NCBI RefSeq assembly: GCF_022601875.1
Contig: NZ_JAKVIP010000003.1
Coordinates: 1 to 64,000 of the forward strand
Direction: 5' to 3'
Source of the DNA: Chryseobacterium sp. SSA4.19
Lineage (GTDB): Bacteria; Bacteroidota; Bacteroidia; Flavobacteriales; Weeksellaceae
DNA: 64,000 nucleotides
Shown here in pieces: positions 51,914 through 61,825 of this stretch (the stretch's first letter is position 1; every line of letters starts with the position of its first letter). The notes under the pieces were generated by a model. The model made no database searches and was not told the DNA's origin. It was given only the letters and a program-made list of their open reading frames with translations. Both the position numbers and the translations under genes were made by a program.

Positions 51914-54295
51914 TTACTTGATGGGTTTTTCATAGCTTTGGGTAAGAAGGCGGACTTCAATAATCCTTGAGGTCACGGCCTGATCCTCTGCAGAAAATTT
52001 TACCGTAAGGCTTTCTTTATTTTTCTCGGAATCCGGCACCGGTAACAGCAGGTACTGCGGTGAATTCCCGGCCTTGCCTTCAAGTTTTTTAGCGATAACT
52101 TTTTTTCCGTTGATTTCTGCATTCAGCGTACGTCCGGCATTGTTGTCGAAATAAAGAATATACAGGAAGGATGCATTTTTTCCCGGGTTCTTCATGCGGT
52201 AGCTGAACCAGCCCTTGGCATCCCGGAAATGTCGGTCTTCCATATATCCCGTATTAGAGTCCTTGCTTTCGAAGAAATGATCGGATTCCGGCTGCTGTTC
52301 TCCCAGCTGAATTTTATCGGCGGTAATCAGGTCAAGTTTTCGGGTTTCGGCTTCTTCCTGTGCTCTTTGTTTTTGTACAGCCTGAATCTTATCCCGGTCT
52401 GCCTGCGGCCAGTAAAGGATATACCGTTCTTCCTGAATGGTATAAAACGGAACCAGCTGAAGCCCTCTACCGAACTTTTCGGAAGGATATAGCCCGTTGA
52501 TGCTGAACGAAAGGTTGGTCCCGTTTATCGGCTGCACATGATTCAGCACTTCCGAAGCGTTGTCTTCGATGACAGGAATTTCGTTAAGAGGAATCTGCGG
52601 ACCGTGGGCAATATGCCCGCCTCGGCTGTCATCGGCCAGAAGTCCCTGCTGGTTTTCTTTTCCGTAAGGTGCCGCTAAAACTACAGGACCGTATTTAAAA
52701 GCATAATAATCCGATTGGTCCGGCAGCTGCTCTGCGGTAAGGTGCATCGGCATTTTCATTTCTACGGCATCGCCTTTTTTCCATTTCCTGTTGATATTGA
52801 TATAGCCGTCGGCATCAACAGGTACATGTATATTTTTTGAATTAATCGAAACGATGATCTGTGAAGCATTCGTCCATTCCGGTGCTCTCAGTTTAAGGTT
52901 GATCTCGGATTTCGGAGCTGCTTCAAAAACCAATTTGGTGGAAGGATTCTGCGGAAAGTTGTTTTCCTGTTTCAGCACCATTTTTTTCTCCGCCCACTTC
53001 AGAACGGATGGAATAAAAAGATTGACGTACAGGTCTTTATCCGTATGGGCGTAGATCATTTCCCCATACTTGGCATGATTCTCCATTCCTGAACCGACAC
53101 AGCACCAGAAGCTGGTCTGCGGCTGGGAATACACCCGGTAATGTCCGGGGCGCATCGGTGTGAAATACACGAAGCCGCCTTTGTCATGATTTTCCGTGGA
53201 CAGGATGTGGTTGTACAATGCCCGCTCGTAATAATCCATATAATAGGATTTGGGCAGTGTGGCAAACAGCTGTCCTGTCAGTTTCAGCATATTATACGTA
53301 TTGCAGGTTTCAGGGCCTTCAATGCTTTTAATCATGCTGCTGAAATCATTGACCGGATTGAAATGCTCGCTCACACTGTTCCCACCAATGGCGGAAGACC
53401 TTTTTTCAGTGACATTATGCCAGAAAAAATCGGTTGCGGCATTCCAGGAAGCATTATGTTCAAGATCGGCAATGCGTTTATAACCGATGACTTTCGGGAT
53501 TTGCGTATTGGCATGGATTCCCGTGAGCTTATCTTCACCACTCAGCAAAGGGTTCAGAATCGCCTGATGCGAAAACCGGTGCGCCAGCTGAAGGTATTTT
53601 TTATTTTTGGTGATATCGTAAACATCGGCAAAGACTTCATTCAATCCGCCGTGCTCGCTCCTGAGCATTTCCTGGATCTGTTCATCGGAAAGTCCGGATA
53701 CTTCGTTTGCCATCCAGTCCGTTAAACGGATCAGCATTTCTTTTGCCTTCTCACTTCCTGCATACCAGTAGGCGTCGCGCAATCCGGAATAGGTTTTATG
53801 AATATTATACAATGGAACCCAGCGGTCGTTCAGTCCGAAGCCGGAAGCCCGGATGTTTCCTTCTGCAATCTCGTTCCATACTTTTTTTCCGTTCGGAATC
53901 CCGGAAACATAGCCGTTGCCGGAAGCTTTCTGGCAGCGTTCCAGCTCATCGATCATGTAATCGAGACGCTGCTTTACTTTGGCATCGCCCGTGGAAGCAT
54001 ACATCAGTGCGAGCGCTGAAAGATAGTGTCCGCCGATATGTCCGTCCAGTCCTGTATTTTCCCAGTTGGGATAATTCACCGCTTTAGCGGAAAGGCCGGC
54101 CTCTTTCAGATAAGGTGCCAGCAACCGGTCCGGTTCCATCGCCATGATATATCCTTTGTCCGCCTGCATGGCTTTGTTGAAGACACTTTCTGTCAATTGC
54201 ACATCTTTTAATGGAAAATAGCTTACTTTCTGACCTGTCTGTCCGAATGTAAAAGAAGTGCAACTTAAAAATACTGCCAGTGCTATTCTGTTCAT
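51914..54295 (-). CDS. GH127 beta-L-arabinofuranosidase
   Basis: A 793-residue protein with a signal peptide (MNRIALAVFLSCTSFTFGQ). The DUF1680/GH127 catalytic domain has the zinc-thiolate site: GPETCNTYNML (E329, C331) and FWCCVGSGMENHAKYGEMIY (C398, C399), matching the Glu-Cys3 arrangement known for GH127. NYPNWENTGLDGHIGGHYLSALALMYA is the N-terminal helical-barrel motif. An additional C-terminal beta domain (about 600-790) is present. GH127 releases beta-L-arabinofuranose. It is divergent from araR, and AraR-like sites lie between them. Confidence 0.93.
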   Translation of the reverse strand: MNRIALAVFLSCTSFTFGQTGQKVSYFPLKDVQLTESVFNKAMQADKGYIMAMEPDRLLAPYLKEAGLSAKAVNYPNWENTGLDGHIGGHYLSALALMYASTGDAKVKQRLDYMIDELERCQKASGNGYVSGIPNGKKVWNEIAEGNIRASGFGLNDRWVPLYNIHKTYSGLRDAYWYAGSEKAKEMLIRLTDWMANEVSGLSDEQIQEMLRSEHGGLNEVFADVYDITKNKKYLQLAHRFSHQAILNPLLSGEDKLTGIHANTQIPKVIGYKRIADLEHNASWNAATDFFWHNVTEKRSSAIGGNSVSEHFNPVNDFSSMIKSIEGPETCNTYNMLKLTGQLFATLPKSYYMDYYERALYNHILSTENHDKGGFVYFTPMRPGHYRVYSQPQTSFWCCVGSGMENHAKYGEMIYAHTDKDLYVNLFIPSVLKWAEKKMVLKQENNFPQNPSTKLVFEAAPKSEINLKLRAPEWTNASQIIVSINSKNIHVPVDADGYININRKWKKGDAVEMKMPMHLTAEQLPDQSDYYAFKYGPVVLAAPYGKENQQGLLADDSRGGHIAHGPQIPLNEIPVIEDNASEVLNHVQPINGTNLSFSINGLYPSEKFGRGLQLVPFYTIQEERYILYWPQADRDKIQAVQKQRAQEEAETRKLDLITADKIQLGEQQPESDHFFESKDSNTGYMEDRHFRDAKGWFSYRMKNPGKNASFLYILYFDNNAGRTLNAEINGKKVIAKKLEGKAGNSPQYLLLPVPDSEKNKESLTVKFSAEDQAVTSRIIEVRLLTQSYEKPIK

Positions 54296-54758
54296 GATTT
54301 TATATAATCCTATATTTTTTAAAAATAAAAGAAAGTATTAATATACAAAAGCATTTTGATCCTGCGCTTCTTTAACAAACAACCTACAATCTAATAAAAA
54401 GTCCGTCACAACACATAAAACAGAGTATCTTATCATAAAAAATACGAATACATAATCATACTTGTTTTAAATCTTCATTCTATACAATTGACTGGTACCA
54501 AACCGTTCAGGAAATCATCCCAACATACTGGAATATTTTTACTGAATGCTTATCGTATTTTTAACAATGTCTGTGACAATTACCGCTTCCAAAAGTGATT
54601 TTAAATTATATTTAAACTTTAACGTAATTTTAACATTAAATTAATATCAATATGAATTCTTTTATAGATAAATATCATCAATTATGTTGAAAAAAAATAC
54701 CTAAAAAGGCTCCTCAGCTACTCTTTATTCAATCCTTAACTATAATTCAACACCAATG
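54296..54758. other. Divergent intergenic region GH127-araR
   Basis: No gene seen in this AT-rich 460-bp part. It should contain the GH127 promoter on the minus strand, though no perfect TAnnTTTG box stood out. The two candidate AraR sites lie at its right end. Confidence 0.5.
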
Positions 54759-54777
54759 AAGTGTAAATAATACATTT
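54759..54777 (+). promoter_or_regulatory. Candidate AraR operator upstream of araR
   Basis: AAGTGTA-AATAA-TACATTT. Both 7-bp arms are identical to those of the site upstream of araB (63643-63661). It lies 59 bp before the chosen araR start. Confidence 0.6.
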
Positions 54778-54807
54778 GTTATTTTTAAGCAATTTTATCA
54801 GTGTTAA

Positions 54808-54820
54808 AAATGTACATTTG
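54808..54820 (+). promoter_or_regulatory. araR promoter -7 box within a second palindrome
   Basis: AAATGTACATTT (54808-54819) is a perfect 12-bp palindrome built of the same TGTA/TACA half-sites. TACATTTG (54813-54820) fits the -7 consensus, so a bound repressor here would block transcription. It is 16 bp before the ATG. Confidence 0.55.
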
Positions 54821-54835
54821 CATAAATTGATTGAG

Positions 54836-55522
54836 ATGGTAAAAGACTACGGAAGCTATTCCAGACATTTGGTAGCTGTCGACTGTATTATTTTCGGCTT
54901 TGATGGTGAAAATGTTAAGATCCTTCTTGTTAAAAGGGATTTCGAGCCTCAAAAAGGACATTGGTCGCTGATGGGCGGCTTTATTAATTCTGCGGAAACA
55001 TCAGATCAGGCTGCCTCACGTGTACTGAATACTTTAACAGGGCTTGAAAACATCTATCTTGAACAGCTGAAATGTTACAGTGAAATAGAACGTGAGCCCA
55101 CTGCCCGCATCATTTCCGTTTCCTATTATGCACTGATTAATATTGAGAAGAATATCCAGATTAACGAAAGGTACAATGCACAATGGTTCGACCTTCAGGA
55201 TTTTCCGAGCCTGATTTTTGATCATAATGAAATGGTGGCGGATGCGGTGCTGAGGCTCAGAAGAAGAGCTTCCACGAGACCCATCGGTTTTGAACTTCTC
55301 CCGGAAAAATTTACAATGAAAGACCTTCAGAACTTATATGAAGCCATCTTCAACGAGCAATATGACAAACGTAATTTCATCAGCAAGATCAACGCTCTGG
55401 ATATTCTTGTAAAAACAGAGGAAAAAGATATGACCTCCTCTAAGAAGGGATCTTACTTATACCGTTTCGATGAAGAGAAATATAATAAAAAGATTGCGGA
55501 AGGATTTATGTTTAAGATATAA
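54836..55522 (+). CDS. araR: Nudix-related transcriptional regulator AraR
   Basis: A 228-residue regulator from the ATG at 54836 (MVKDYGSYSRHLVAVDCIIFGF). Upstream codons to 54776 overlap the promoter and were excluded. The N-terminal Nudix domain contains HWSLMGGFINSAETSDQAASRVLNTLTGLE, where the catalytic REUXEE glutamates are lost, so it probably binds rather than hydrolyses ligand. The C-terminal winged helix is RPIGFELLPEKFTMKDLQNLYEAIFNEQYDKRNFISKINALDILV. This is the architecture of NrtR-like AraR, the L-arabinose-responsive repressor described in Bacteroidota. The surrounding arabinose genes fit. Confidence 0.88.
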   Translation: MVKDYGSYSRHLVAVDCIIFGFDGENVKILLVKRDFEPQKGHWSLMGGFINSAETSDQAASRVLNTLTGLENIYLEQLKCYSEIEREPTARIISVSYYALINIEKNIQINERYNAQWFDLQDFPSLIFDHNEMVADAVLRLRRRASTRPIGFELLPEKFTMKDLQNLYEAIFNEQYDKRNFISKINALDILVKTEEKDMTSSKKGSYLYRFDEEKYNKKIAEGFMFKI

Positions 55523-55595
55523 GATATGCAGAGTAAAGCGATTGCCCCTAAAAATAAGCTGCTTGCGTGTTGTATTAGTTGCTGTTGATTTTTTG

Positions 55596-56327
55596 CTATA
55601 TTCTTTCCATCATCATCTTTCTTCCCGCCATATCAATTTCCTGTTTCAGAACTTCACGGGTCATGACATCAATATAATAGGTGCTTATTACTTTCTTTTC
55701 TGAAATATCATCAGTAACGGAAATGATCCAGACGGTTTTATTATTATAAGTTCCTTTTTTGGTTCCGGTGATATAAGCTTTAATAATACCAATAGCAGAC
55801 TTTGGATTGTAATCGAAAAGGGATATTTCGGTAGTATAATCTTCTTTCAGCGGCAGCCAGCGGATCAGTTGAGGATAAAAATTACTGTCAAAAAATTTTC
55901 CTCTGGTCTTTTCACTGATCTCTGTTTTTTTATTCTGAGCTTTATCCAGATAATATCCGGTCACCATATTCTGATTTCCGAAATCCAGCACCATATCTCT
56001 CTGGGTATTGAATGAACTGTGCTTTACGGCAGCCAGGTTGGGAAAAGCCAATTCTGTTTCATCTGTCCAGTCCGGCATATTTTTCATTTTAACAATGGTG
56101 GTCACGTTAATACGGGTATCGGTTTTTACAATTTTAGTATCCACTTTGGCCATTTCCATTTTTGACGTATCTTTCATGGCATACCAGATCATCGAATAGT
56201 TTTCATTTTTAATCAATGACAAATCAGCCTGATTTTTTCCGGGAATTTGCAGAGATTGCTGCGCAGAGGTATAGGAAACGGCAGACCGCAAGATGAGGAT
56301 CAGAGATAAAAGTTTTAGAAATTTCAT
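55596..56327 (-). CDS. Secreted protein of unknown function (243 aa)
   Basis: The ATG at 56327 gives a signal peptide (MKFLKLLSLILILRSAVSYTSAQ); an extension to a TTG at 56363 is unlikely. The mature part is beta-rich: MEMAKVDTKIVKTDTRINVTTIVKMKNMPDWTDETELAFPNLAAVKHSSFNTQRDMVLDFGNQNMVTGYY, then IRWLPLKEDYTTEISLFDYNP and VWIISVTDDISEKKVISTYYIDVMTREVLKQEI. The end resembles outer-membrane carrier-type domains like DUF3108 ('..vv..yyID..Tr.llk..'), but the match is weak. It is convergent with araR and upstream of nothing obvious. Confidence 0.6.
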   Translation of the reverse strand: MKFLKLLSLILILRSAVSYTSAQQSLQIPGKNQADLSLIKNENYSMIWYAMKDTSKMEMAKVDTKIVKTDTRINVTTIVKMKNMPDWTDETELAFPNLAAVKHSSFNTQRDMVLDFGNQNMVTGYYLDKAQNKKTEISEKTRGKFFDSNFYPQLIRWLPLKEDYTTEISLFDYNPKSAIGIIKAYITGTKKGTYNNKTVWIISVTDDISEKKVISTYYIDVMTREVLKQEIDMAGRKMMMERI

Positions 56328-56449
56328 AGCTTTAATTTTTTTAATGAGTACCCTCAAAAACAAGATTGTTACATCTTAGGATATTACATTTTATTTTTAA
56401 CCATGAGTTTTATTATACATTGCTCATTCACCGGTTATATTTCATAAAA

Positions 56450-56477
56450 AAACAGGATGTCCGAAAACATCCTGTTT
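56450..56477 (-). terminator. Terminator of SGLT-galM transcript
   Basis: ACAGGATGT (56452-56460) pairs with ACATCCTGT (56467-56475), extended by AA/TT, and on the minus strand it is followed by a run of T. It is 21 bp past the symporter stop. Confidence 0.85.
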
Positions 56478-56497
56478 ACAAATTAGTTACATTTTTT

Positions 56498-58225
56498 CTA
56501 CCAGAACCTCACATACAAAGCGGTAAGCAACAATAAAGTAACCACAATCAGCACCATGGTTCTGTAGTCTACCTTGAACATTTTGATATCGATCGCGAAT
56601 GCTTTCGGATTGACTTTCGGACCGGCAAGACTGATCAGGATCATGACAACAATGGTAATGAAGAACGACCATCCCATGTTGATGAGGAACGGAATTTCGG
56701 TGATGGTGTGTACCACGCCGTTTTCCAGTTTTTCATAAGTAAACGCCGTATACAGCCACGTTTCTTTTCCAAAGATTCCGATCGCAAAGCTGTTGAAGAA
56801 GATCGCCAGTGCAAAGCCTAAAATCACCCCTACCAAAGCAGCCGTTCCTGTTGTTCTCTTCCAGAACATTCCCAGTAAGAACATCGCAAATACTCCGGGG
56901 CTGATAAATCCGGTGTATTTCTGGATGAAGGTAAATCCGCCTTCTCCTCCGATGCCTAAAACGTCCGTCCAGGTAAAGAGCAGGGCAATAGCCATTGCTG
57001 AAATAATCACCCATCTTCCTGTCCTTACCATCTGGATTTCAGTAGCATCCGTTTTCAGGTATTTTTTATAGATATCCAATGTGAAAATCGTTGAAATACT
57101 GTTTACTTTTCCGGCCAGGGAAGCGACGATCGCTGCGGTTAAAGCTGCAACGGCAAGTCCTTTCAGACCTTCAGGTAAAAATCCTAAGATCGCTGAATAT
57201 GCACCGTCTTTCACCCCGTTGAATCCCGGAAGCTGTCCTTTGGTATACAGCACATACGCTGCAATTCCCGGAAGCATTACTATGATCGGCATGAAAAGCT
57301 TTAAAAATCCGGCAAACAAAATCCCGGTTCTGGCAGTTTTCAGGTCTGCTCCCAAAGCGCGCTGGGTAATGTACTGGTTACAGCCCCAATAGTTCAGGTT
57401 TACGATCCACTGTCCTGCAAAATACATCGCCAGTCCTGGCAATACCACATACTTCTGAACGTCCAGGTTCTGGGCCATCCCTAAAGTGGTTGTCGTGGTT
57501 TTCGGTTTATCAAGCATCAATTTAAAATGTCCCGGCGCTTCGTTCATCAGGGTGTTGAATCCTGCCAGAGCATTTCCTACCGCAGCACCGTTGATCCTCT
57601 GGTCAACAATCTGCAATGCCATATATACGGTGGCAAAACCTCCAATAATCAAAACAGCTACCTGGATCACATCGGTGTACCCGATTACTTTCATTCCTCC
57701 CAGACCGATCAGCAAAGCCATCAGCAGAAGGACGATCATAATAATATGAAGGTGTTCTCCACCCAATAAAGTATCAATGGCCAATGCCCCGAGATACAGA
57801 ATGGAAGTCAGGTTTACGATAACATATAAAAACAGCCAGAACACGGCCATAATCAGGGAAACCGATTTGTTGTAACGGGTTTCCAGGAACTGCGGCATGG
57901 TGTAGATCTTGTTTTTCAGGTAGATCGGGATAAACCACACGGCAATAATAATCAGGGCTACAGCAGCGATCCACTCATAGGCGGCAACCGCTACCCCAAC
58001 GAAGAACCCTTCACCACTCATTCCGATGAACTGTTCGGCCGAAATGTTGGACGCAATTAAGCTGGCTCCGATGGCCCACCAGGTCAGTGAACCTTCGGCA
58101 AGGAAATAATCTTTACTCCCTGTAGATTCGGATTTTTTCTTTCTGTAAATCCAGATCCCGTAGGAGGCTACCACCACAAAATAAATAAGAAAGATGATGA
58201 TATCAATGGTTGCTAGTTTTCCCAT
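56498..58225 (-). CDS. Sodium/sugar symporter, SGLT type (SSS family)
   Basis: A 575-residue, about 14-helix symporter. Sodium/sugar landmarks are GSKDYFLAEGSLTWWAIGASLIASNISAEQFIGMSGEGFFVG, YEWIAAVALIIIAVWFIPIYLKNKIYTMPQFLETRYN, LGGMKVIGYTDVIQVAVLI, and NLNYWGCNQYITQRALGA. These match vSGLT-type galactose/glucose carriers. Its start lies 2 bp after the galM stop and it belongs with araA/galM, so arabinose or galactose uptake is likely. It is different from the SSS protein at 23131, which lacks the sugar signature. Confidence 0.92.
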   Translation of the reverse strand: MGKLATIDIIIFLIYFVVVASYGIWIYRKKKSESTGSKDYFLAEGSLTWWAIGASLIASNISAEQFIGMSGEGFFVGVAVAAYEWIAAVALIIIAVWFIPIYLKNKIYTMPQFLETRYNKSVSLIMAVFWLFLYVIVNLTSILYLGALAIDTLLGGEHLHIIMIVLLLMALLIGLGGMKVIGYTDVIQVAVLIIGGFATVYMALQIVDQRINGAAVGNALAGFNTLMNEAPGHFKLMLDKPKTTTTTLGMAQNLDVQKYVVLPGLAMYFAGQWIVNLNYWGCNQYITQRALGADLKTARTGILFAGFLKLFMPIIVMLPGIAAYVLYTKGQLPGFNGVKDGAYSAILGFLPEGLKGLAVAALTAAIVASLAGKVNSISTIFTLDIYKKYLKTDATEIQMVRTGRWVIISAMAIALLFTWTDVLGIGGEGGFTFIQKYTGFISPGVFAMFLLGMFWKRTTGTAALVGVILGFALAIFFNSFAIGIFGKETWLYTAFTYEKLENGVVHTITEIPFLINMGWSFFITIVVMILISLAGPKVNPKAFAIDIKMFKVDYRTMVLIVVTLLLLTALYVRFW

Positions 58226-58227
58226 AC

Positions 58228-59388
58228 TTATTTTTTAACTGAAAATTTATAAATGGTTTTGGTCTGATACTTCTGTCCCGGCTTCAGCTCCGTGGAAGGG
58301 AAAGCAGGCTGGTTCGGAGAATCCGGATAGTGCTGGGTTTCCAGGCAGAATCCGCTCCTTTTTTCATATTTGCCACCGGTTTTGGTATCGAATTTTCCAT
58401 CCAGGAAATTTCCGGAATAGAACTGAACGCCCGGCTGATCGGTCATTACTTCCATCACCCTTCCGCTGGCCGGATGGTATACGGTGGCAATGGTCCTCAT
58501 CCCGTTTCCGTTCAGGATCCAGTTGTGGTCGTATCCGCCGCCCAGCTTAAGCTGCTCGTCTTCTGAATTGATGTCTTTTCCGATCGATTTGGCTGCTGTA
58601 AAATCAAACGGAGTTCCTTTAACCTCTTTCTCCTCTCCTACAGGAATAAGCGTTTTGTTCACCGGTAAAAATTTATCGGCATTGATCTGCAATTCGTGGT
58701 CCGTAATCAGATTGGAAAAGTTTCCGGAAAGATTGAAATAGGAATGCTGGGTAAGATTTACGACAGTCGCTTTATCCGTTTCCGCTTCGTAAGAAATTTC
58801 CAGGGCATTATCGTCAGTTAGTGTATACAGAACCGTTGTGGTAAGTTTTCCAGGATATCCTTCTTCACCGTCAGCACTTACGTAGGTTAATTTTAAAGTT
58901 GGTAACTTCGCATCCTTCACAGGTTCTACCGTCCAGATTTTAGTATGGAACCCTTCTTTTCCTCCGTGCAGGCTGTTCGGCCCGTCATTTTTATCAATAT
59001 CATAGGTTTTACCTTCCAAAGTGAATTTAGCATTGGCAATCCGGTTTCCATATCTTCCGATCAGTGCGCCGAAATAATACGGATTTCCATTGAAGTAATC
59101 TTCAGGTTTGGTAAAACCCAGCACTACATCCTGGTATTTCCCGTCTTTATCGGGAGCCGTCAGCGAAGTGATGATCCCGCCGTAGTTGATGATCTCCACT
59201 TTCATCCCGTTTTTGTTGCTTAACGTATATTTTTTAATGGAATCCCCTTTTGCGGTAACCCCGTAATCTGAAACCTGTACATTTTCCATGGTATCTGAGT
59301 TCGTTTTATTGTTGTTTTCCTTTTTATTGCAGCCGAAAATACATAAAACTGCCAATAAAATGAATACACTGCCTCCTATTTTTTTCAT
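58228..59388 (-). CDS. Aldose 1-epimerase lipoprotein (mutarotase)
   Basis: A 386-residue GalM-family protein. The signal ends LLAVLCIFGCNKK, so Cys20 is probably lipidated. Catalytic residues lie in LTQHSYFNLSGN (His) and RSGFCLETQHYPDSPNQPAFPS (Glu). The N-terminal YTLSNKNGMKVEIINYGGIITSL and NRIANAKFTLEGKTYDIDKNDGPNSLHGG are diagnostic. It interconverts alpha and beta anomers of sugars such as galactose or arabinose in the periplasm before uptake. It is 23 bp after araA and 2 bp before the SGLT gene. Confidence 0.93.
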   Translation of the reverse strand: MKKIGGSVFILLAVLCIFGCNKKENNNKTNSDTMENVQVSDYGVTAKGDSIKKYTLSNKNGMKVEIINYGGIITSLTAPDKDGKYQDVVLGFTKPEDYFNGNPYYFGALIGRYGNRIANAKFTLEGKTYDIDKNDGPNSLHGGKEGFHTKIWTVEPVKDAKLPTLKLTYVSADGEEGYPGKLTTTVLYTLTDDNALEISYEAETDKATVVNLTQHSYFNLSGNFSNLITDHELQINADKFLPVNKTLIPVGEEKEVKGTPFDFTAAKSIGKDINSEDEQLKLGGGYDHNWILNGNGMRTIATVYHPASGRVMEVMTDQPGVQFYSGNFLDGKFDTKTGGKYEKRSGFCLETQHYPDSPNQPAFPSTELKPGQKYQTKTIYKFSVKK

Positions 59389-59411
59389 AATACATGATAT
59401 TTGTTGAAGAA

Positions 59412-60908
59412 TTAACGGTAATAGATTTCATTCCAGCGAAGGGTGTTCTTAAAATCACGGATTTTCGTGTTTTTGTCAATGACCAGCGATTCGATGTTAG
59501 CCATTTCTGCAAAGTCTTCCAACTGTTCTGCGCTGATGTTTTCACTGTAGCACGTATGGTGTGCACCACCGGCCAGGATCCACGCTTCTGCTGCGGTGTA
59601 CAAATCCGGAAGGGGCTTCCAGAGTACTCTTGCCACCGGAAGTTTAGGTAGTTCTTCAGTGATCTCCAACGCTTTGGTTTTGTTGATTAATAATCTGAAA
59701 TGATTTCCGAAATCCATTAAAGCAGCGTTCAGGGAATCAATATTTCCCCGGGAATTGAATACCAGACGAACCGGATCTGCTTTACCACCGATTCCCAGCG
59801 GATGAATCTCACAAGACGGTTTATCGGCTGCCAAAACAGGATCCACTTCCAGCATGTGAGAACCTAACACCGAAGGATTGGATGGATTCAAATGGTAGGT
59901 ATAATCTTCCATGAATGCGTTTCCGCCGTGCAACCCCTGTCCCATCGTTTTCATGGCTCTTACCAGGGCTGCTGTTTTCCAGTCGCCTTCGCCGGCAAAA
60001 CCGTATCCTTTTTCCATCAGTCGCTGTACGGCAATTCCCGGAAGCTGTTCCATCCCGTGAAGGTCTTCGAAAGTATCGGAAAATCCTTTGAAATTTCCGT
60101 CTTTCAGGAATTTTTCAAGTCCGAGTTCAATTCTGGCAGCGGTTTCCAGGGATTTTCTGTTGGCACCACCGGAAAGCAGGGATTCTGCCATTCTGTAGGA
60201 TGCTTCATATTCTTCGATCAAAGTTTTCACTTCACCTTCCCCGATGCCGTTGATCACGCTTACCAGATCACCGATTCCCCAGGTATTGACGGAGAATCCG
60301 AATTTGGTTTCCGCTTCCACTTTATCACCGTCGGTTACGGCAACATATCGCATATTGTCTCCGAAACGGGCGAACTTAGCGCCCTGCCAGTCGTCCCAGC
60401 CGGCAGCCACGCGGCTCCAGTCACCGATCTGTTTCTGTACCCTTTCCTCTGCCCAGTGTCCTACCACTACTTTTCTGTTTTTGCGGAGGCGGCTTACCAT
60501 AAACCCGAATTCACGGTCGCCATGCGCCGCCTGGTTCAGATTCATGAAATCCATATCCATCGTTGACCACGGAATATCCTGGTTGAACTGGGTATGAAGG
60601 TGCAGCATCGGTTTCTGCAAAGCGGTCAGCCCGCGGATCCACATTTTAGCCGGTGAAAAGGTATGCATCCAGGTCACCACCCCGATACAGTCGGCGGTAT
60701 GATTGGCGGCTACCAAGGTTTCGAAAATTTCTTCCGTTGTTTTTACGGTTGGCTTTAAAACCACCTTTACAGGAATCTGTGACGAAGCATTAAAAGCTTC
60801 CACGATTTTCGCCGAATGTTCAGCAACCTGCGCCAGTGTTTCAGGGCCGTATAAATGCTGGCTTCCGGTAATGAACCAGATTTCTTTCGTATTGAGAGGT
60901 GTTAACAT
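59412..60908 (-). CDS. araA: L-arabinose isomerase
   Basis: A 498-residue isomerase starting [28 protein letters not shown], diagnostic for AraA. Other motifs are [25 protein letters not shown]-type substrate loop ([15 protein letters not shown]), and [15 protein letters not shown]. It converts L-arabinose to L-ribulose with Mn. It is downstream of araD, separated by a 218-bp spacer with two perfect palindromes. araB and araD precede it in the same direction. Confidence 0.95.
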   Translation of the reverse strand: MLTPLNTKEIWFITGSQHLYGPETLAQVAEHSAKIVEAFNASSQIPVKVVLKPTVKTTEEIFETLVAANHTADCIGVVTWMHTFSPAKMWIRGLTALQKPMLHLHTQFNQDIPWSTMDMDFMNLNQAAHGDREFGFMVSRLRKNRKVVVGHWAEERVQKQIGDWSRVAAGWDDWQGAKFARFGDNMRYVAVTDGDKVEAETKFGFSVNTWGIGDLVSVINGIGEGEVKTLIEEYEASYRMAESLLSGGANRKSLETAARIELGLEKFLKDGNFKGFSDTFEDLHGMEQLPGIAVQRLMEKGYGFAGEGDWKTAALVRAMKTMGQGLHGGNAFMEDYTYHLNPSNPSVLGSHMLEVDPVLAADKPSCEIHPLGIGGKADPVRLVFNSRGNIDSLNAALMDFGNHFRLLINKTKALEITEELPKLPVARVLWKPLPDLYTAAEAWILAGGAHHTCYSENISAEQLEDFAEMANIESLVIDKNTKIRDFKNTLRWNEIYYR

Positions 60909-60964
60909 AGTTTATAAATGATGATTGATAATTGATGATTGATGATTGATTTTTAATGCTGTTT

Positions 60965-61077
60965 CTTATAAACCTAACGGTTTTTTGGAAACCCGTTAGG
61001 TTTATAAGATTATTTTATGTTGAACCTTTTGGATTCGTTTTTCGTCAGACCTCATAGGTTTTAAAAACCTATGAGGT
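60965..61077. repeat. Two perfect palindromes in araD-araA spacer
   Basis: Palindrome 1: CTTATAAACCTAACGG (60965-60980) and its complement (60993-61008). Palindrome 2: ACCTCATAGGTTTT (61049-61062) and its complement (61064-61077). A TTGA.GATTGATAATTGATGATTGAT-type micro-repeat lies at 60916-60952. They are of the same kind as the palindrome in the end of araB. Confidence 0.75.
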
Positions 61078-61126
61078 TTATATTTTAAAAGCAGTCAGAA
61101 GCTAAAAGCCAACAGCCAGCCGCTTT

Positions 61127-61825
61127 TTACTGTCCGTAATAAGCATCCTTCCCGTGCTTCCTTTCGTAATGTTTTTTAATTAAAGAATCCTTTAACCGAA
61201 GCGCGTCCGGATTGATCTGTCTTGTAAGGTAAGCCATTTCCGCAATGGTTTCCAGCACTTTGCTGTTATAAACCGCTTTTTCTGCATTTTTTCCCCAGGT
61301 AAACGGACCATGATTTCCGATCAGGACCATTTCCACTTCGTGCGGTAAGAGGTTTTTCTCTTTGAAACAGTCGAGGATCTGGATGCCGGTGTTGTATTCG
61401 TAGTTGCCCTCGATCAGGCTGTCGTCCATTGGAGGTGCACACGGAATATCGGATGTCAGGTGATCCGCATGGGTAGTCCCGAAAATCGGGATGTCCATCT
61501 GCGCCTGGGCCCAGGCCACAGAATAAATGGCATGGGTATGGGAAATCCCACCGATGTTTTCCCAGTTTTTATACAGGTACGCGTGGGTTTTGGTATCGGA
61601 AGACGGTCTCAGTTTGCCTTCAATGACATTCGCATCAAAATCAAGGATGACCATATCTTCCGGTTTCAGATCCGCGTACGGAACGCCGCTTGGCTTGATG
61701 GCGAAAATGCCTTCATTACGGTCGACGGCACTTACGTTTCCGAATGTATAAACCACCAGTTTTAAAGCATTGAGCTGCATATTGGCTTCGTAACATTCCC
61801 GTTGAAGTTCTTTATATTTATTCAT
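61127..61825 (-). CDS. araD: L-ribulose-5-phosphate 4-epimerase
   Basis: A 232-residue class II aldolase-fold epimerase. It has GNVSAVDRNEGIFAIKPSGVPY, DFDANVIEGKLRPSSDTKTHAYLYKNWENIGGISHTHAIYSVAWAQAQMDIPIFGTTHADHL with the zinc-binding His set, and VLIGNHGPFTWGKNAEKAVYNSKVLE. It converts L-ribulose-5-phosphate to D-xylulose-5-phosphate. Its ATG overlaps the araB stop by 4 bp (ATGA), so translation is coupled. Confidence 0.95.
   Translation of the reverse strand: MNKYKELQRECYEANMQLNALKLVVYTFGNVSAVDRNEGIFAIKPSGVPYADLKPEDMVILDFDANVIEGKLRPSSDTKTHAYLYKNWENIGGISHTHAIYSVAWAQAQMDIPIFGTTHADHLTSDIPCAPPMDDSLIEGNYEYNTGIQILDCFKEKNLLPHEVEMVLIGNHGPFTWGKNAEKAVYNSKVLETIAEMAYLTRQINPDALRLKDSLIKKHYERKHGKDAYYGQ

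Noticed and set aside
59892..60566. 224-codon plus-strand frame opposite araA
   Set aside because: Antisense shadow of a certain L-arabinose isomerase gene.
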